From: CBDDLD01 sp965250025
GTDB taxonomy: Bacteria; Bacteroidota; Bacteroidia; Flavobacteriales; Flavobacteriaceae
Direction of reading: 5' to 3'
Length of the DNA: 64,000 nucleotides
Assembly: GCA_965250025.1 (NCBI GenBank)
Contig: OZ252283.1
Location: 3,162,001-3,226,000 of the forward strand
A program made the translations under genes and the position numbers. Shown here one piece after another: positions 42,049 through 50,842 of this stretch. The notes under the pieces are model-generated. The model searched no databases and was not told the origin of the DNA. It worked only from the letters and a program-made list of their open reading frames with translations. Numbering within the stretch: the stretch's first letter is position 1; every line of letters begins with the position of its first letter.

Positions 42049-42738
42049 ATGAAACAAATTACACTAGCACTATTAATGATGATGATGTCTATTAGTGCGT
42101 TTTCGCAAACCAATGAGGCACTGAAAAAACATTTTGAAGCCTACTATAAACAAATGAAAGCTCAAGGTGATGTACAAGGTGTTATTAATGCCTTAACACA
42201 TCTAGAGGTATTATCTCCGTCTCAGGCTCGTAAGGATACTTTAGCCTATTTATACATATCTGAAGGCAGAAATCTACAAGCACTAAATACTTTAGGTGTT
42301 GATAAAAACGCTGGTGATTCTGATATGAATGTTGAAGTTAAAGCTATTGCCTTAAAAAACCTGAACCAACCTAAAATGGCATTAGAACACTATGACGTTC
42401 TTTTTTCTCGTAATCCAAACCCACTATTAGCATATGAGATGGCAGATCTTATGATGCAGCTTAATGATGTTACTAATGCAAAAGCTAAAGTTGAATATGG
42501 TTTAGCTAATGTAAAAGACGATATGAAGCGTGCTTTTTATGAAATGCAGCAACCTTATCAAACATCTCTAAAAGCAGCCTTCTTATATTTAAAGGGAATC
42601 CTTATTTTCACTGAAGATAAAGCGGCTAACATAGATACTGCTCTTAAACTCATGAATGATGCTTTGGCTATTGACCCTAACTTTAATATGGCCAAGCTAA
42701 GTAGGGAAGCTTTAGAAAAGCAGAAAGTTAAAAAATAA
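42049..42738 (+). CDS. Secreted TPR-repeat protein
   Basis: A 229-residue protein with a signal peptide ending near 'SAFSQ' and helical repeats of the tetratricopeptide kind ('MNVEVKAIALKNLNQPKMAL', 'NPNPLLAYEMADLMMQLNDV', 'ALKLMNDALAIDPNFNMAKL'). TPR proteins scaffold complexes; this one would do so in the periplasm. No function is assigned. It is a single gene ending in a strong terminator. Confidence 0.75.
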   Translation: MKQITLALLMMMMSISAFSQTNEALKKHFEAYYKQMKAQGDVQGVINALTHLEVLSPSQARKDTLAYLYISEGRNLQALNTLGVDKNAGDSDMNVEVKAIALKNLNQPKMALEHYDVLFSRNPNPLLAYEMADLMMQLNDVTNAKAKVEYGLANVKDDMKRAFYEMQQPYQTSLKAAFLYLKGILIFTEDKAANIDTALKLMNDALAIDPNFNMAKLSREALEKQKVKK

Positions 42739-42761
42739 CATTGTTACATTTATATAAACAT

Positions 42762-42788
42762 AAAAGGCAGCTTAGAGCTGCCTTTTTT
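42762..42788 (+). terminator. Terminator after the TPR gene
   Basis: A perfect 11-base stem (42762-42772 with 42776-42786), 3-base loop and T-run. It also lies just after the convergent M13 peptidase gene. Confidence 0.9.
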
Positions 42789-42810
42789 ATATGTAAACAA
42801 AATGATATTA

Positions 42811-44877
42811 TTACCAGATTCTAACACGATCTTCAGGTGCCAAATACATGGCATCACCTTCTTTGATATCAAATGCTTCATAAAAGGCATCGATATTTTT
42901 TAGAGGTTGTGTAGCTCTTACAACTCCTGGAGAATGTGGATCGGTTTTAATTTGTGTTCTTAAAGCATCTTCTCTGGTTAATGTACGCCAAACGGTTGCC
43001 CATGACATAAAGAAACGTTGTTCTGCGGTAAACCCATCTATATCTTCTGGCCTTCCATTTTCTTCGAAAAACAATTGCAACCCATCATAGGCTCCCAAAA
43101 CACCCCCTAAATCTCCAATGTTCTCTCCTAAAGTAAATTTTCCATTGATGTATACACTGTCTAAAACTTCGATCGCGCTGTATTGTTCTGCTAATAAGTT
43201 TCCACGTTTCTCAAACTCCACTAAATCCTCATCAGTCCACCAATTATTAACATTTCCATCGCCATCAAAACGTGCTCCGGAATCGTCAAAAGCATGAGAT
43301 ATCTCATGGCCTATAACTGCACCTATACCTCCATAATTTACTGCCTCATCTGCAGTGTAGTTATAAAAAGGAGGTTGTAAAATAGCCGCAGGGAATACAA
43401 TTTCATTATTTAATGGATTAAAGTATGCATTTACCGTTTGCGGTGACATTCCCCAACGCTTCTTATCGACTGGTTCATTGATGTCGTTCAGTCTATCTTT
43501 CAAGTTCCAATCACCAACAGCCAACATATTTTCAGCATAACTGTTACCTTCTTTAATCATAAGTTCAGAATAGTCTCTCCACTCATCAGGGTACGCAATT
43601 TTAACTGTAAACTTATCAAGCTTTTCAATAGCTTTCTCTTTAGTAGTTTCACTCATCCAGTCAAGCTTTTTTATTCTGTTCTGAAAAGCTTTGATAACAT
43701 TAGCGATCATCTTTTCAGCTTTCTCTTTAGCTTCAGGTGGAAACTTCGCTTGTACATATAACTGACCAATGGCTTCTCCCACAGCTCCATTAACAGTACC
43801 TAACGCTCTTTCATTTGCTGGTCGTTGTGCTTTAGAGCCGTTTAACGTTTTTCCATAAAACTCCCAGTTGGCTTTATTCATTTCAGTAGTTAAAAAACTA
43901 GCAGCGTTGTTTAACGTACTCCAATCCATCAAGGTCTTAATATCTTCAATACTGGTAGTCGTCAAAAATTCATTGAGTGCCTTCATATACTTAGGCTGCA
44001 TTACCAGAAGCGTATCTACCGCTTTTTCAATTCCCATATCATCCATGAATTTTTGCCAGTTAATTGCAGGAGCCATGGTCTGTAGATCCACTATAGATGT
44101 TGGATTATTAAAATTACGTATATCTCTACTTTCTACTTTATCTAATCGTGGTTCGGCTAATACTGTTTCTAATTCTAATATCTTCTCCGCAGCAGCTTTA
44201 GCATCAGCTTCACTGTATTCAATATACTGTAACATTCTGGTAATATGATCTACATATTGGCCTCTTATTTCTTTAGTCTTACTATCCTGATCCAGATAAT
44301 AATCTCTTTGTAACCCTAATCCTCCCGGAAAAACCCACGCTGTATTCATACTGCTATCATTAAGGTCGGGATTAGAGGTAATTCCGGCAAAAGGCGCGCT
44401 TACGCCCAATGTAGACGCAAATACAGTTTGCATATCTTCTAAAGAACTAATGCCATCTATTGCTTTTAACAGAGGGCGGAGAGGTTCTATACCTGCCTTA
44501 TTCCTAGCTATAGTATCTAATTCTGACTCAAATAACAATAAGGCCTTCTGCTGATCTGAACCTTCTTTATATGCTCCTAATTCTTTAGACGTATTTATGA
44601 TGTCCAATACATCTTGTCTGGTCGATTTTCTTAAAACACCAAAACCTCCCCATCGCGATTCATCATCGGGAATGGTGTTTGTTTTCACCCAATTTCCATT
44701 AACATAATTGTAAAAATCTTCTTTTGGACTTACGGAAGTGTCCATATTCTCCAGAATAATGCCTGGTATTTTCTCTTCCACCATGGCAGTGTCTTTCTTG
44801 GCATCTTCTTTACAGGCTAATACGGTAAAAAACGCCAGACCCGAGATCGCAAAAATGCGACTAAAGTTGGTTTTCAT
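42811..44877 (-). CDS. pepO: M13 family (neprilysin/PepO) metallopeptidase lipoprotein
   Basis: A 688-residue zinc endopeptidase. The signal peptide ends in a lipobox ('FFTVLAC', Cys about 22). The zinc site is 'VIGHEISHAFDDSGARFDG' with the downstream Glu in 'GENIGDLGGVLGAYDG', and the substrate-binding 'NAYFNPLNNEIVFPAAILQ' precedes it. The end 'DRVRIW' matches the family (…VW). It cleaves peptides at the cell surface or in the periplasm. Single gene, convergent with the TPR gene. Confidence 0.94.
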   Translation of the reverse strand: MKTNFSRIFAISGLAFFTVLACKEDAKKDTAMVEEKIPGIILENMDTSVSPKEDFYNYVNGNWVKTNTIPDDESRWGGFGVLRKSTRQDVLDIINTSKELGAYKEGSDQQKALLLFESELDTIARNKAGIEPLRPLLKAIDGISSLEDMQTVFASTLGVSAPFAGITSNPDLNDSSMNTAWVFPGGLGLQRDYYLDQDSKTKEIRGQYVDHITRMLQYIEYSEADAKAAAEKILELETVLAEPRLDKVESRDIRNFNNPTSIVDLQTMAPAINWQKFMDDMGIEKAVDTLLVMQPKYMKALNEFLTTTSIEDIKTLMDWSTLNNAASFLTTEMNKANWEFYGKTLNGSKAQRPANERALGTVNGAVGEAIGQLYVQAKFPPEAKEKAEKMIANVIKAFQNRIKKLDWMSETTKEKAIEKLDKFTVKIAYPDEWRDYSELMIKEGNSYAENMLAVGDWNLKDRLNDINEPVDKKRWGMSPQTVNAYFNPLNNEIVFPAAILQPPFYNYTADEAVNYGGIGAVIGHEISHAFDDSGARFDGDGNVNNWWTDEDLVEFEKRGNLLAEQYSAIEVLDSVYINGKFTLGENIGDLGGVLGAYDGLQLFFEENGRPEDIDGFTAEQRFFMSWATVWRTLTREDALRTQIKTDPHSPGVVRATQPLKNIDAFYEAFDIKEGDAMYLAPEDRVRIW

Positions 44878-44987
44878 AATAAGCTTATTAATTAATTTGA
44901 CTAAAATTACTTATTAGTTAGAAGGGTGATTCCTTGAAATGTTACATCTTAACAAAAGTTTATGATATTTTAACACCCTCAGTGCCA

Positions 44988-45515
44988 CTACTCTGGGCGT
45001 TCAACATCATTAGCATCAAACTCTAGTTTTTTATTGATTTGAAGATTTAGATGAGACATGGCTACAAAAAGATCCTTAATTCCCTGCAGCTTGTCTTCTG
45101 TTTTAATATTAGATAACGTAAGATAGTTTTGCAATTTATAAAGCTTAGTTTCTAAAGCCAATATACGCGCATTAACAGGTTTGGTATCTATGATTTCAGG
45201 AATCTCTTTTTTCAGATCAGTCATTAAACTTAATAAGACTTGTTTATCACTTTTAAAGAAGCTAAGGTCTGCTGCTTTCAAATAACTGACATTATTTGCC
45301 AATTCTTGAAATTTTTGCCAATTAGCGACTGCTTTTATGGCCTGGTCGCTCAACACATAATCATCATATTTGAGACGTTCAATAGCGTTTATTGTGATTT
45401 CCTGATCTTGCTGATCAGGTTTTGAAGTCTCAACAATTTCTTTTTGAGCATCCCCTTCCCCACATGCATACAAAATGCATACTAAGAAAAAATATATAAA
45501 TGGTCTATACTTCAT
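44988..45515 (-). CDS. Lipoprotein of unknown function
   Basis: A 175-residue protein with a lipobox ('VCILYAC') followed by a mostly helical, charged body ('IDTKPVNARILALETKLYKL', 'KLQGIKDLFVAMSHLNLQIN'). I do not recognise the family. It lies 110 bases upstream of the M13 peptidase on the same strand and might be cotranscribed with it, although the gap argues for a separate unit. Confidence 0.7.
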   Translation of the reverse strand: MKYRPFIYFFLVCILYACGEGDAQKEIVETSKPDQQDQEITINAIERLKYDDYVLSDQAIKAVANWQKFQELANNVSYLKAADLSFFKSDKQVLLSLMTDLKKEIPEIIDTKPVNARILALETKLYKLQNYLTLSNIKTEDKLQGIKDLFVAMSHLNLQINKKLEFDANDVERPE

Positions 45516-45682
45516 ATGTTTGGTCCATAAGGGCTGTAAATATAAATAAACTATAGTATTGCGATATTATTTTACGGCTTATAAATCTTATTCTTATGCA
45601 TTTAGCAATTACAAAAATATCATATTCTTAATTTTTCTGTTTTTTTCTGAAAATTTTTGCAAACACATGATCATATTCTTGT

Positions 45683-45690
45683 TATTTTTG
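45683..45690 (+). promoter_or_regulatory. -7 promoter box (TATTTTTG) for the epimerase gene
   Basis: An exact TAnnTTTG match 22 bases before the ATG at 45713; TTG at 45657-45659 (23-base spacing) may be the -33 element. Confidence 0.55.
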
Positions 45691-45712
45691 ATAATTGTAT
45701 AATTCACACCCT

Positions 45713-46684
45713 ATGCCTTCAAACATATTAATCATTGGTGCCGGTGGACAGATCGGTTCTGAACTCACATATAAATTACGTCATCGTTACGGTGATGAGC
45801 AAGTCATTGCCAGTGATATTAACACATACAATACTGAGCTCGTAAATTCGGGAATTTTTGAGGTTCTGGATGCAAAAAACTACGATGACATCAAAGCTTG
45901 TGTCAAAAAACACCATATTGATACCATTTATTTAATGGCTGCCATGCTAAGTGCTACAGGTGAGAAATTCCCAATGAAAGCATGGGATTTAAACATGTCA
46001 TCACTATTCAATGTATTAAATCTTGCTAAAGAAGGTACTATAAAAAAGGTATTTTGGCCTTCGAGCATTGCCGTTTTTGGTCCTACTACTCAGAAAGCAA
46101 ATACGCCCCAACATGCTGTTTGTGAACCTACTACAGTATATGGCATCACCAAACAAGTTGGTGAACGTTGGTGTACTTATTATCATGATAATTATGGTGT
46201 GGATGTGAGAAGTATTCGTTATCCCGGTATTATCAGTTATAAAACCATGCCTGGTGGCGGGACTACAGATTATGCTGTCGAAATATACCATAAAGCAATT
46301 ACTCAAAGGCATTATAATTGCTTTCTATCCGCCGAGACTAGCCTTCCTATGATGTTTATGGAAGACGCTATTAATGCCACTTTACAGTTAATGGATGCTT
46401 CTAATGAGGAGGTTTCTATTCGTTCTGGTTATAACCTTTCGGCTTTGAGTTTCACTCCTTCCGAGATTTTTGAAGCTATAAAGGCTTATATCCCGGATTT
46501 CACCATTGAGTATAATCCCGATTTTAGACAACAAATTGCTGACAGCTGGCCATCGTCTATAGATGATAGTCTTGCTCGTAAGGATTGGAATTGGCAGCAT
46601 AAGTATGACCTTAACCGTATGACTTTAGAAATGCTCAAACAATTAAAGGAAAAATATGACTCTGAGGTTGAGTTGTCTTTTTAA
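45713..46684 (+). CDS. NAD-dependent epimerase/dehydratase, L-threonine 3-dehydrogenase-like
   Basis: A 323-residue extended SDR enzyme: 'ILIIGAGGQIGSELTYKLRH' (NAD loop), 'YLMAAMLSATGEKFPMKAWD', Ser in 'VFWPSSIAVFG', and catalytic 'VYGITKQVGERW' (Tyr-x3-Lys). The 'RSIRYPGIISYKTMPGGGT' segment is typical of epimerase-type L-threonine 3-dehydrogenase, which oxidises threonine to 2-amino-3-ketobutyrate. The partner kbl is not adjacent, so the assignment rests on sequence alone. The ATG at 45713 is chosen over a TTG at 45695. Confidence 0.82.
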   Translation: MPSNILIIGAGGQIGSELTYKLRHRYGDEQVIASDINTYNTELVNSGIFEVLDAKNYDDIKACVKKHHIDTIYLMAAMLSATGEKFPMKAWDLNMSSLFNVLNLAKEGTIKKVFWPSSIAVFGPTTQKANTPQHAVCEPTTVYGITKQVGERWCTYYHDNYGVDVRSIRYPGIISYKTMPGGGTTDYAVEIYHKAITQRHYNCFLSAETSLPMMFMEDAINATLQLMDASNEEVSIRSGYNLSALSFTPSEIFEAIKAYIPDFTIEYNPDFRQQIADSWPSSIDDSLARKDWNWQHKYDLNRMTLEMLKQLKEKYDSEVELSF

Positions 46685-46754
46685 CCGAAGCTTACGGTAA
46701 ACTTAATAAATCAAAGCTATTTGAATAACTAAAAGCTAACGAGGTAAATATCAA

Positions 46755-46970
46755 CTACACTCGTACCACCACATAACCGCGTCTGGTTTTCTTATAGTGT
46801 CGCCCGTTCCAAAAATAATAGCGCTTTCCGTTAACACGAACTATTTTATAATGCCTTGGTGGTGTTTTTACCACCGTAACCGTATTAGGCTGTGCAACCA
46901 CTACACGACGAGCACAGGAATTAAAACTTAGAAAGAAACACAGACCTAAAAAGATAACTAAAGTTCTCAT
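46755..46970 (-). CDS. Small basic lipoprotein (DUF6515-like)
   Basis: A 71-residue lipoprotein (lipobox 'LSFNSC', Cys about 19) with a short basic, aromatic mature part of repeated 'RHYKIV', 'KRYYFWNGRHYKK' strands. It resembles small envelope proteins with Tyr/His/Arg-rich tails. Function unknown. It lies 59 bases downstream of the thioesterase gene on the same strand. Confidence 0.65.
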   Translation of the reverse strand: MRTLVIFLGLCFFLSFNSCARRVVVAQPNTVTVVKTPPRHYKIVRVNGKRYYFWNGRHYKKTRRGYVVVRV

Positions 46971-47028
46971 AACAGTAATTGTTTGGTTTATACCTTTAGA
47001 CTTTAGTCTTCTAAAAAAGTTTAAAGCA

Positions 47029-47538
47029 CTAGGTAAAAAGTGCTTTAAGCTCAGTGGCTTCGTCGGGTGAGATCTTACCTGCCAATACCAAGCTCAGCTG
47101 TTTACGTCGCAGCGCACCTTCGAAGCGTTCCTGCTCCAAATCGCTCTCGGGAGTAATGGCCGGTACCCTGACAGGTCTGCCCGTTTCATCCACAGCCACA
47201 AAAGTATAAATGGCCTCGTTAGCTTTAATACACTCTCCCGATTCCCGATCTTCGATCCATACATCAAGATAAACCTCCATAGAAGAATTAAAGGCTCTCG
47301 ATACTTTAGCTTCAATAGTAACCACACTTCCCAAAGGTACTGTACGATTAAAGGCCACATGGTTTACTGAGGCTGTTACCACAATACGGCGTGAGTGTCG
47401 CCTTGCCGAAATGCTTGCTGCTCTGTCCATTCTGGCTAGCAACTCGCCACCAAATAAATTGTTCAAAGGGTTGGTTTCGCTGGGTAATACCAGATCGGTA
47501 ACGATCGTTTTAGATTGTGCCGGTGTCTTTGCTTCCAT
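47029..47538 (-). CDS. Acyl-CoA thioesterase (hotdog fold)
   Basis: A 169-residue hotdog-fold enzyme of the YciA/BACH type: 'NPLNNLFGGELLARMDRAAS' (active-site Asn/Gly-Gly and Asp), 'VTASVNHVAFNRTVPLGSVV' and 'EVYLDVWIEDRES'. It hydrolyses acyl-CoAs to free acid and CoA in the cytoplasm. The chain-length preference cannot be read. An exact promoter box lies at 47558-47565, about 20 bases upstream of the ATG. Confidence 0.92.
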   Translation of the reverse strand: MEAKTPAQSKTIVTDLVLPSETNPLNNLFGGELLARMDRAASISARRHSRRIVVTASVNHVAFNRTVPLGSVVTIEAKVSRAFNSSMEVYLDVWIEDRESGECIKANEAIYTFVAVDETGRPVRVPAITPESDLEQERFEGALRRKQLSLVLAGKISPDEATELKALFT

Positions 47539-47557
47539 CAGTATATAAAATTGACTG

Positions 47558-47565
47558 CAAAGGTA
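47558..47565 (-). promoter_or_regulatory. -7 promoter box (TACCTTTG) for the thioesterase
   Basis: An exact TAnnTTTG match on the minus strand, 19 bases before the ATG. Confidence 0.55.
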
Positions 47566-47629
47566 ACGTGATTTTAGCTTTTATAATATTAAATCTGCCT
47601 TAAAATGTACGTGTATAATCCTCTGGAAA

Positions 47630-48568
47630 TTAATCTAAAGCTTTAATTAAAAGCCAGGCTTCCGAATTGTGAGTCGTTCTAATGGCTTTCAGTGCTTGGT
47701 GCGCCTCAGCACGTGTCGTGTGACTGGAATAAACCACTTCGTGCAAACCATAGCGGTTAACGCCTATTTGACGTGCCTTATAGCCTTGAGCAATCAGCTG
47801 TTTTACTTTTTTATCGGAATTGGCCTTTACTCTGAATGCACCGGCAACAATATGATAATTGCCTTGCTGTTTATCAACATTTAGAGTTGCAGCTGGTAAT
47901 GGGCTACTAATAATAAATGTGGCTTCCTGCACTTTGGTATCCAACATCTCGTTGGCTTCTTCCTGTGCCAGCGTATTATGAGTATTTACAGTACCATTAT
48001 AGTAACTTAACGCACCATAGCCTCCCAGCGCCAAAAAGACTACCGCAGCGGCAGCATATTTTAACCAGTTATTGCGTTTACGCTTTTCGGGCGTTAATAC
48101 TATAGGTGCAGCGTCTTCAATAAGCTCCACATGCTTCTTGTAGCGCTCTCGTTGGATATCAGACACGTTAAAATGCGATAAGCCAAAAGCATCCGTCAAG
48201 TAATTGATATGATACGAAGGTTCAAAATTCATTTTGCCTTCAGCATTCAATACCAAATCACCAACATTCTGAAAACTGATGGTTTCACCTTCCGTAAGGT
48301 AAGACTTTATAGACCTGACCTGTTTAGCGAGTTTTTCTAACGCCAATTCATAAGGAATTTTTTCTACCTCAGCAATGTAATTGACCAAAAGCCCGTCGTT
48401 ATTCTGAAGCTGCTCATTAAAAGACAATAGCTTCTTTGGTGGGTAAAATGTATGTGTGGATTCGTGCATTTTAGCCGAGACCCTTTGGGTTAAAAAAGCC
48501 CCAAATTCGGGTACGGTTACACAATCGTATCGGTATAATAGGTCGCTGATGTATATCTCTAACTGCAT
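47630..48568 (-). CDS. HU-CCDC81 / SPOR domain envelope protein
   Basis: A 312-residue protein: two HU-like CCDC81 domains in the first ~145 residues ('LEIYISDLLYRYDCVTVPEF', 'SYHINYLTDAFGLSHF'), one membrane helix at about 170-188 ('YAAAAVVFLALGGYGAL'), a linker, and a C-terminal SPOR domain at about 235-310 ('YHIVAGAFRVKANSDKKVKQ', 'EAHQALKAIRTTHNSEAWLL'). SPOR domains bind denuded peptidoglycan at division sites, while the HU-like part would be cytoplasmic. It may link the chromosome or cytoplasmic machinery to the septum. Confidence 0.87.
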   Translation of the reverse strand: MQLEIYISDLLYRYDCVTVPEFGAFLTQRVSAKMHESTHTFYPPKKLLSFNEQLQNNDGLLVNYIAEVEKIPYELALEKLAKQVRSIKSYLTEGETISFQNVGDLVLNAEGKMNFEPSYHINYLTDAFGLSHFNVSDIQRERYKKHVELIEDAAPIVLTPEKRKRNNWLKYAAAAVVFLALGGYGALSYYNGTVNTHNTLAQEEANEMLDTKVQEATFIISSPLPAATLNVDKQQGNYHIVAGAFRVKANSDKKVKQLIAQGYKARQIGVNRYGLHEVVYSSHTTRAEAHQALKAIRTTHNSEAWLLIKALD

Positions 48569-48575
48569 AGTAAAA

Positions 48576-48583
48576 CAAAGTTA
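48576..48583 (-). promoter_or_regulatory. -7 promoter box (TAACTTTG) for the SPOR gene
   Basis: An exact TAnnTTTG match on the minus strand only 7 bases before the ATG, which would give a leaderless transcript. Confidence 0.5.
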
Positions 48584-48671
48584 AAAATTTTTGTTTTCTG
48601 TAGAAACCTCATCGGTTTTAGTTATTAACATTACAAAATTCACGTTATTGCGTACGTAAAAACCTACTTAT

Positions 48672-49775
48672 ATGAACGAAACTGATTTACTGTTTGCTTT
48701 GGCACTTCAGCGCATTCCAAAAATAGGCGCAGTTACAGCAAAAAAACTGATCCATCATTTTGGCACTCCTGAAGCAGTTTTAAAATCAAAAAAATCTTAC
48801 TTACTAAAGATCGATGGTATCGGTAGTATTATGGCAGAGCAGATCTACAACAGTCAATATCTTGTGGATGCCGAGGCAGAACTTAAATTCATTAAAGATA
48901 ACCATATTCTATGCCATTACTTTACCGAAGCCAGTTACCCGGAACATTTAAAACAATGTATTGACGGCCCGATATTGCTTTTTCAATCCGGTAATATCAA
49001 TCTAAGAAACCAACGTATTATTAGTGTAGTTGGCACCCGAAAAATCACAAATAGTGGTAAAGCGTTTTGCGAAAAACTGATAGAAACGCTGGCGCCTTTT
49101 GACCCTATTATTGTTTCTGGTCTGGCATATGGTACCGATATTACCGCACATAAGGCTGCACTAAAACACAATCTGCAAACCATTGCGTGTTTGGCTCATG
49201 GGCTCAACCAGATCTATCCTAAAGTGCATCAAACCTATAAATCAGCTATTGAAGCTTATGGCGGGTTTTACAGTGACTTTTGGAGCAGTGATGCCTTTGA
49301 CCGAAACAACTTCTTAAAACGCAATCGCATCATCGCCGGAATTAGTGAAGCAACGATCGTGATAGAATCCGCAGAAAAAGGAGGCAGCTTAGTCACCGCA
49401 GATATTGCCAACTCTTACAACAGAGATGTATTTGCTGTTCCCGGAAGGGTTACAGACAGTCAGAGTGTGGGATGCAATAACCTCATTAAACGGCATAGTG
49501 CCCATTTGCTTTCCGATCCTATGGATATCGCTTATTTGTTAAACTGGAAGCCTGAGAATGCTCAAAATAAAGCTACTCAACACGACTTGTTTATAACGCT
49601 TGATACTGACGAACAAACCATATACAAATACCTTAAAGATCATCCTAAAACGCCCATAGATCTTATTGCGTTGAACTGCGATATTCCGACTTATAAGCTT
49701 GCCGGTATGTTATTGAATATGGAATTAAAAGGCGTTGTACGTCCTTTACCCGGAAAACAGTTTGAGGCCATTTAG
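48672..49775 (+). CDS. dprA: DNA-processing protein DprA
   Basis: A 367-residue protein that loads RecA on incoming single-stranded DNA during natural transformation. N-terminal helix-hairpin-helix segment ('QRIPKIGAVTAKKLIHHFGT'), the Rossmann-like DprA core ('ISVVGTRKITNSGKAF', 'IIVSGLAYGTDITAHKAAL', 'KRNRIIAGISEATIVIESA', 'GSLVTADIANSYNRDVFAVP') and a C-terminal winged helix. A short-form SSB and recA are also in the window. Its last 4 bases overlap the convergent trpS gene. Confidence 0.95.
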   Translation: MNETDLLFALALQRIPKIGAVTAKKLIHHFGTPEAVLKSKKSYLLKIDGIGSIMAEQIYNSQYLVDAEAELKFIKDNHILCHYFTEASYPEHLKQCIDGPILLFQSGNINLRNQRIISVVGTRKITNSGKAFCEKLIETLAPFDPIIVSGLAYGTDITAHKAALKHNLQTIACLAHGLNQIYPKVHQTYKSAIEAYGGFYSDFWSSDAFDRNNFLKRNRIIAGISEATIVIESAEKGGSLVTADIANSYNRDVFAVPGRVTDSQSVGCNNLIKRHSAHLLSDPMDIAYLLNWKPENAQNKATQHDLFITLDTDEQTIYKYLKDHPKTPIDLIALNCDIPTYKLAGMLLNMELKGVVRPLPGKQFEAI

Positions 49776-50740
49776 TAACCGACCTTTGCTCTAACACGCT
49801 TTAGTACTGTATCTGCAACTTGCTTTGCTTTTTCCGCACCAACAGCCAGAGCCTTATCCACCTCACTAAGGTTTTCCATGTAGTAGTTATAACGTGTTCT
49901 GGTCTCAGCAAAACGTTCCAGAATAAGCTCATATAATGCTTGCTTAGCATGACCATAGCCATAGCCTCCCTGCTCGTAATTGGTTTTCATATCAGCCACT
50001 TCAGTTTCAGACGCTAGAAGCTTATATATGGCAAAACAATTACAGGTTTTCCAGTCTTTAGGGGCTTCAAGAGGTGTGCTGTCGGTAATAATTGACATAA
50101 TCTGCTTTCGCAATTGTTTTTCTGGTAAAAAGATATTGATGATATTGCCCTTACTTTTACTCATTTTCTCACCATCGGTACCAGGAATAAGCATGGTTTC
50201 CTTTTGTACATCAGCTTCGGGTAATACAAAGGTCTCTCCCATTTTAGCATGAAATCTTGAGGCCACATCGCGGGTCATTTCAATATGTTGCTCCTGATCC
50301 TTCCCTACAGGAATAATTTCCGCATCGTACAACAAAATGTCTGCGGCCATAAGCATCGGATACGTAAACAGTCCGCCATTAACATCATCTAACCGGTCCG
50401 CCTTATCCTTAAAACTATGTGCCAATTCCAAACGTTTGAAAGGGAAAAAACAATTAAGGTACCATGCCAATTCTGTAACCTGTGGCACATCACTTTGCCT
50501 GTAGAATACCGATTGCTCTACATCTAAACCAAAAGACAACCAGGCTGCAGCAGTAGAATATGTATTGTTTCTTAATATCTCAGAATCTTTTATCTGAGTT
50601 AACGAATGTAGATCGGCTATAAACAAATAGGAATCATTGTCTTCCTTTTTAGACATTTGTATAGCAGGTATGATTGCTCCTAAAATATTCCCAAGATGTG
50701 GTGTTCCCGTACTTTGTATGCCCGTTAATATTCTTGCCAT
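49772..50740 (-). CDS. trpS: Tryptophanyl-tRNA synthetase
   Basis: A 322-residue class I synthetase. It has the HIGH-like 'TPHLGNILGA' at residues 13-22, 'PMLMAADILLYDAEIIPVGK' with 'DQEQHIEMTRDVA', and the KMSKS loop 'GEKMSKSKGNII'. The start at 50740 is chosen because 'MARILTGIQSTG' is the usual N-terminus; the upstream in-frame ATG at 50791 overlaps the promoter box. Confidence 0.97.
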   Translation of the reverse strand: MARILTGIQSTGTPHLGNILGAIIPAIQMSKKEDNDSYLFIADLHSLTQIKDSEILRNNTYSTAAAWLSFGLDVEQSVFYRQSDVPQVTELAWYLNCFFPFKRLELAHSFKDKADRLDDVNGGLFTYPMLMAADILLYDAEIIPVGKDQEQHIEMTRDVASRFHAKMGETFVLPEADVQKETMLIPGTDGEKMSKSKGNIINIFLPEKQLRKQIMSIITDSTPLEAPKDWKTCNCFAIYKLLASETEVADMKTNYEQGGYGYGHAKQALYELILERFAETRTRYNYYMENLSEVDKALAVGAEKAKQVADTVLKRVRAKVGY

Positions 50741-50788
50741 AGTTGCGCCCTGATGAGACAGGTCTGTTTTATAAATTAAACAAAGTGA

Positions 50789-50796
50789 CAAAGGTA
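50789..50796 (-). promoter_or_regulatory. -7 promoter box (TACCTTTG) for trpS
   Basis: An exact TAnnTTTG match on the minus strand, 48 bases before the trpS ATG. Confidence 0.5.
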
Positions 50797-50829
50797 AATG
50801 TTTTGCTAAAACTATTGAATTTAATTACC

Positions 50830-50837
50830 TAGTTTTG
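50830..50837 (+). promoter_or_regulatory. -7 promoter box (TAGTTTTG) for the acyltransferase
   Basis: An exact TAnnTTTG match ending 5 bases before the ATG at 50843, so the transcript would be leaderless or nearly so. Confidence 0.5.
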
Positions 50838-50842
50838 ACATC

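Noticed and set aside
43868..44248. A 126-codon open frame antisense to the M13 peptidase
   Set aside because: Entirely inside a complete, recognisable gene; composition reflects the opposite strand.
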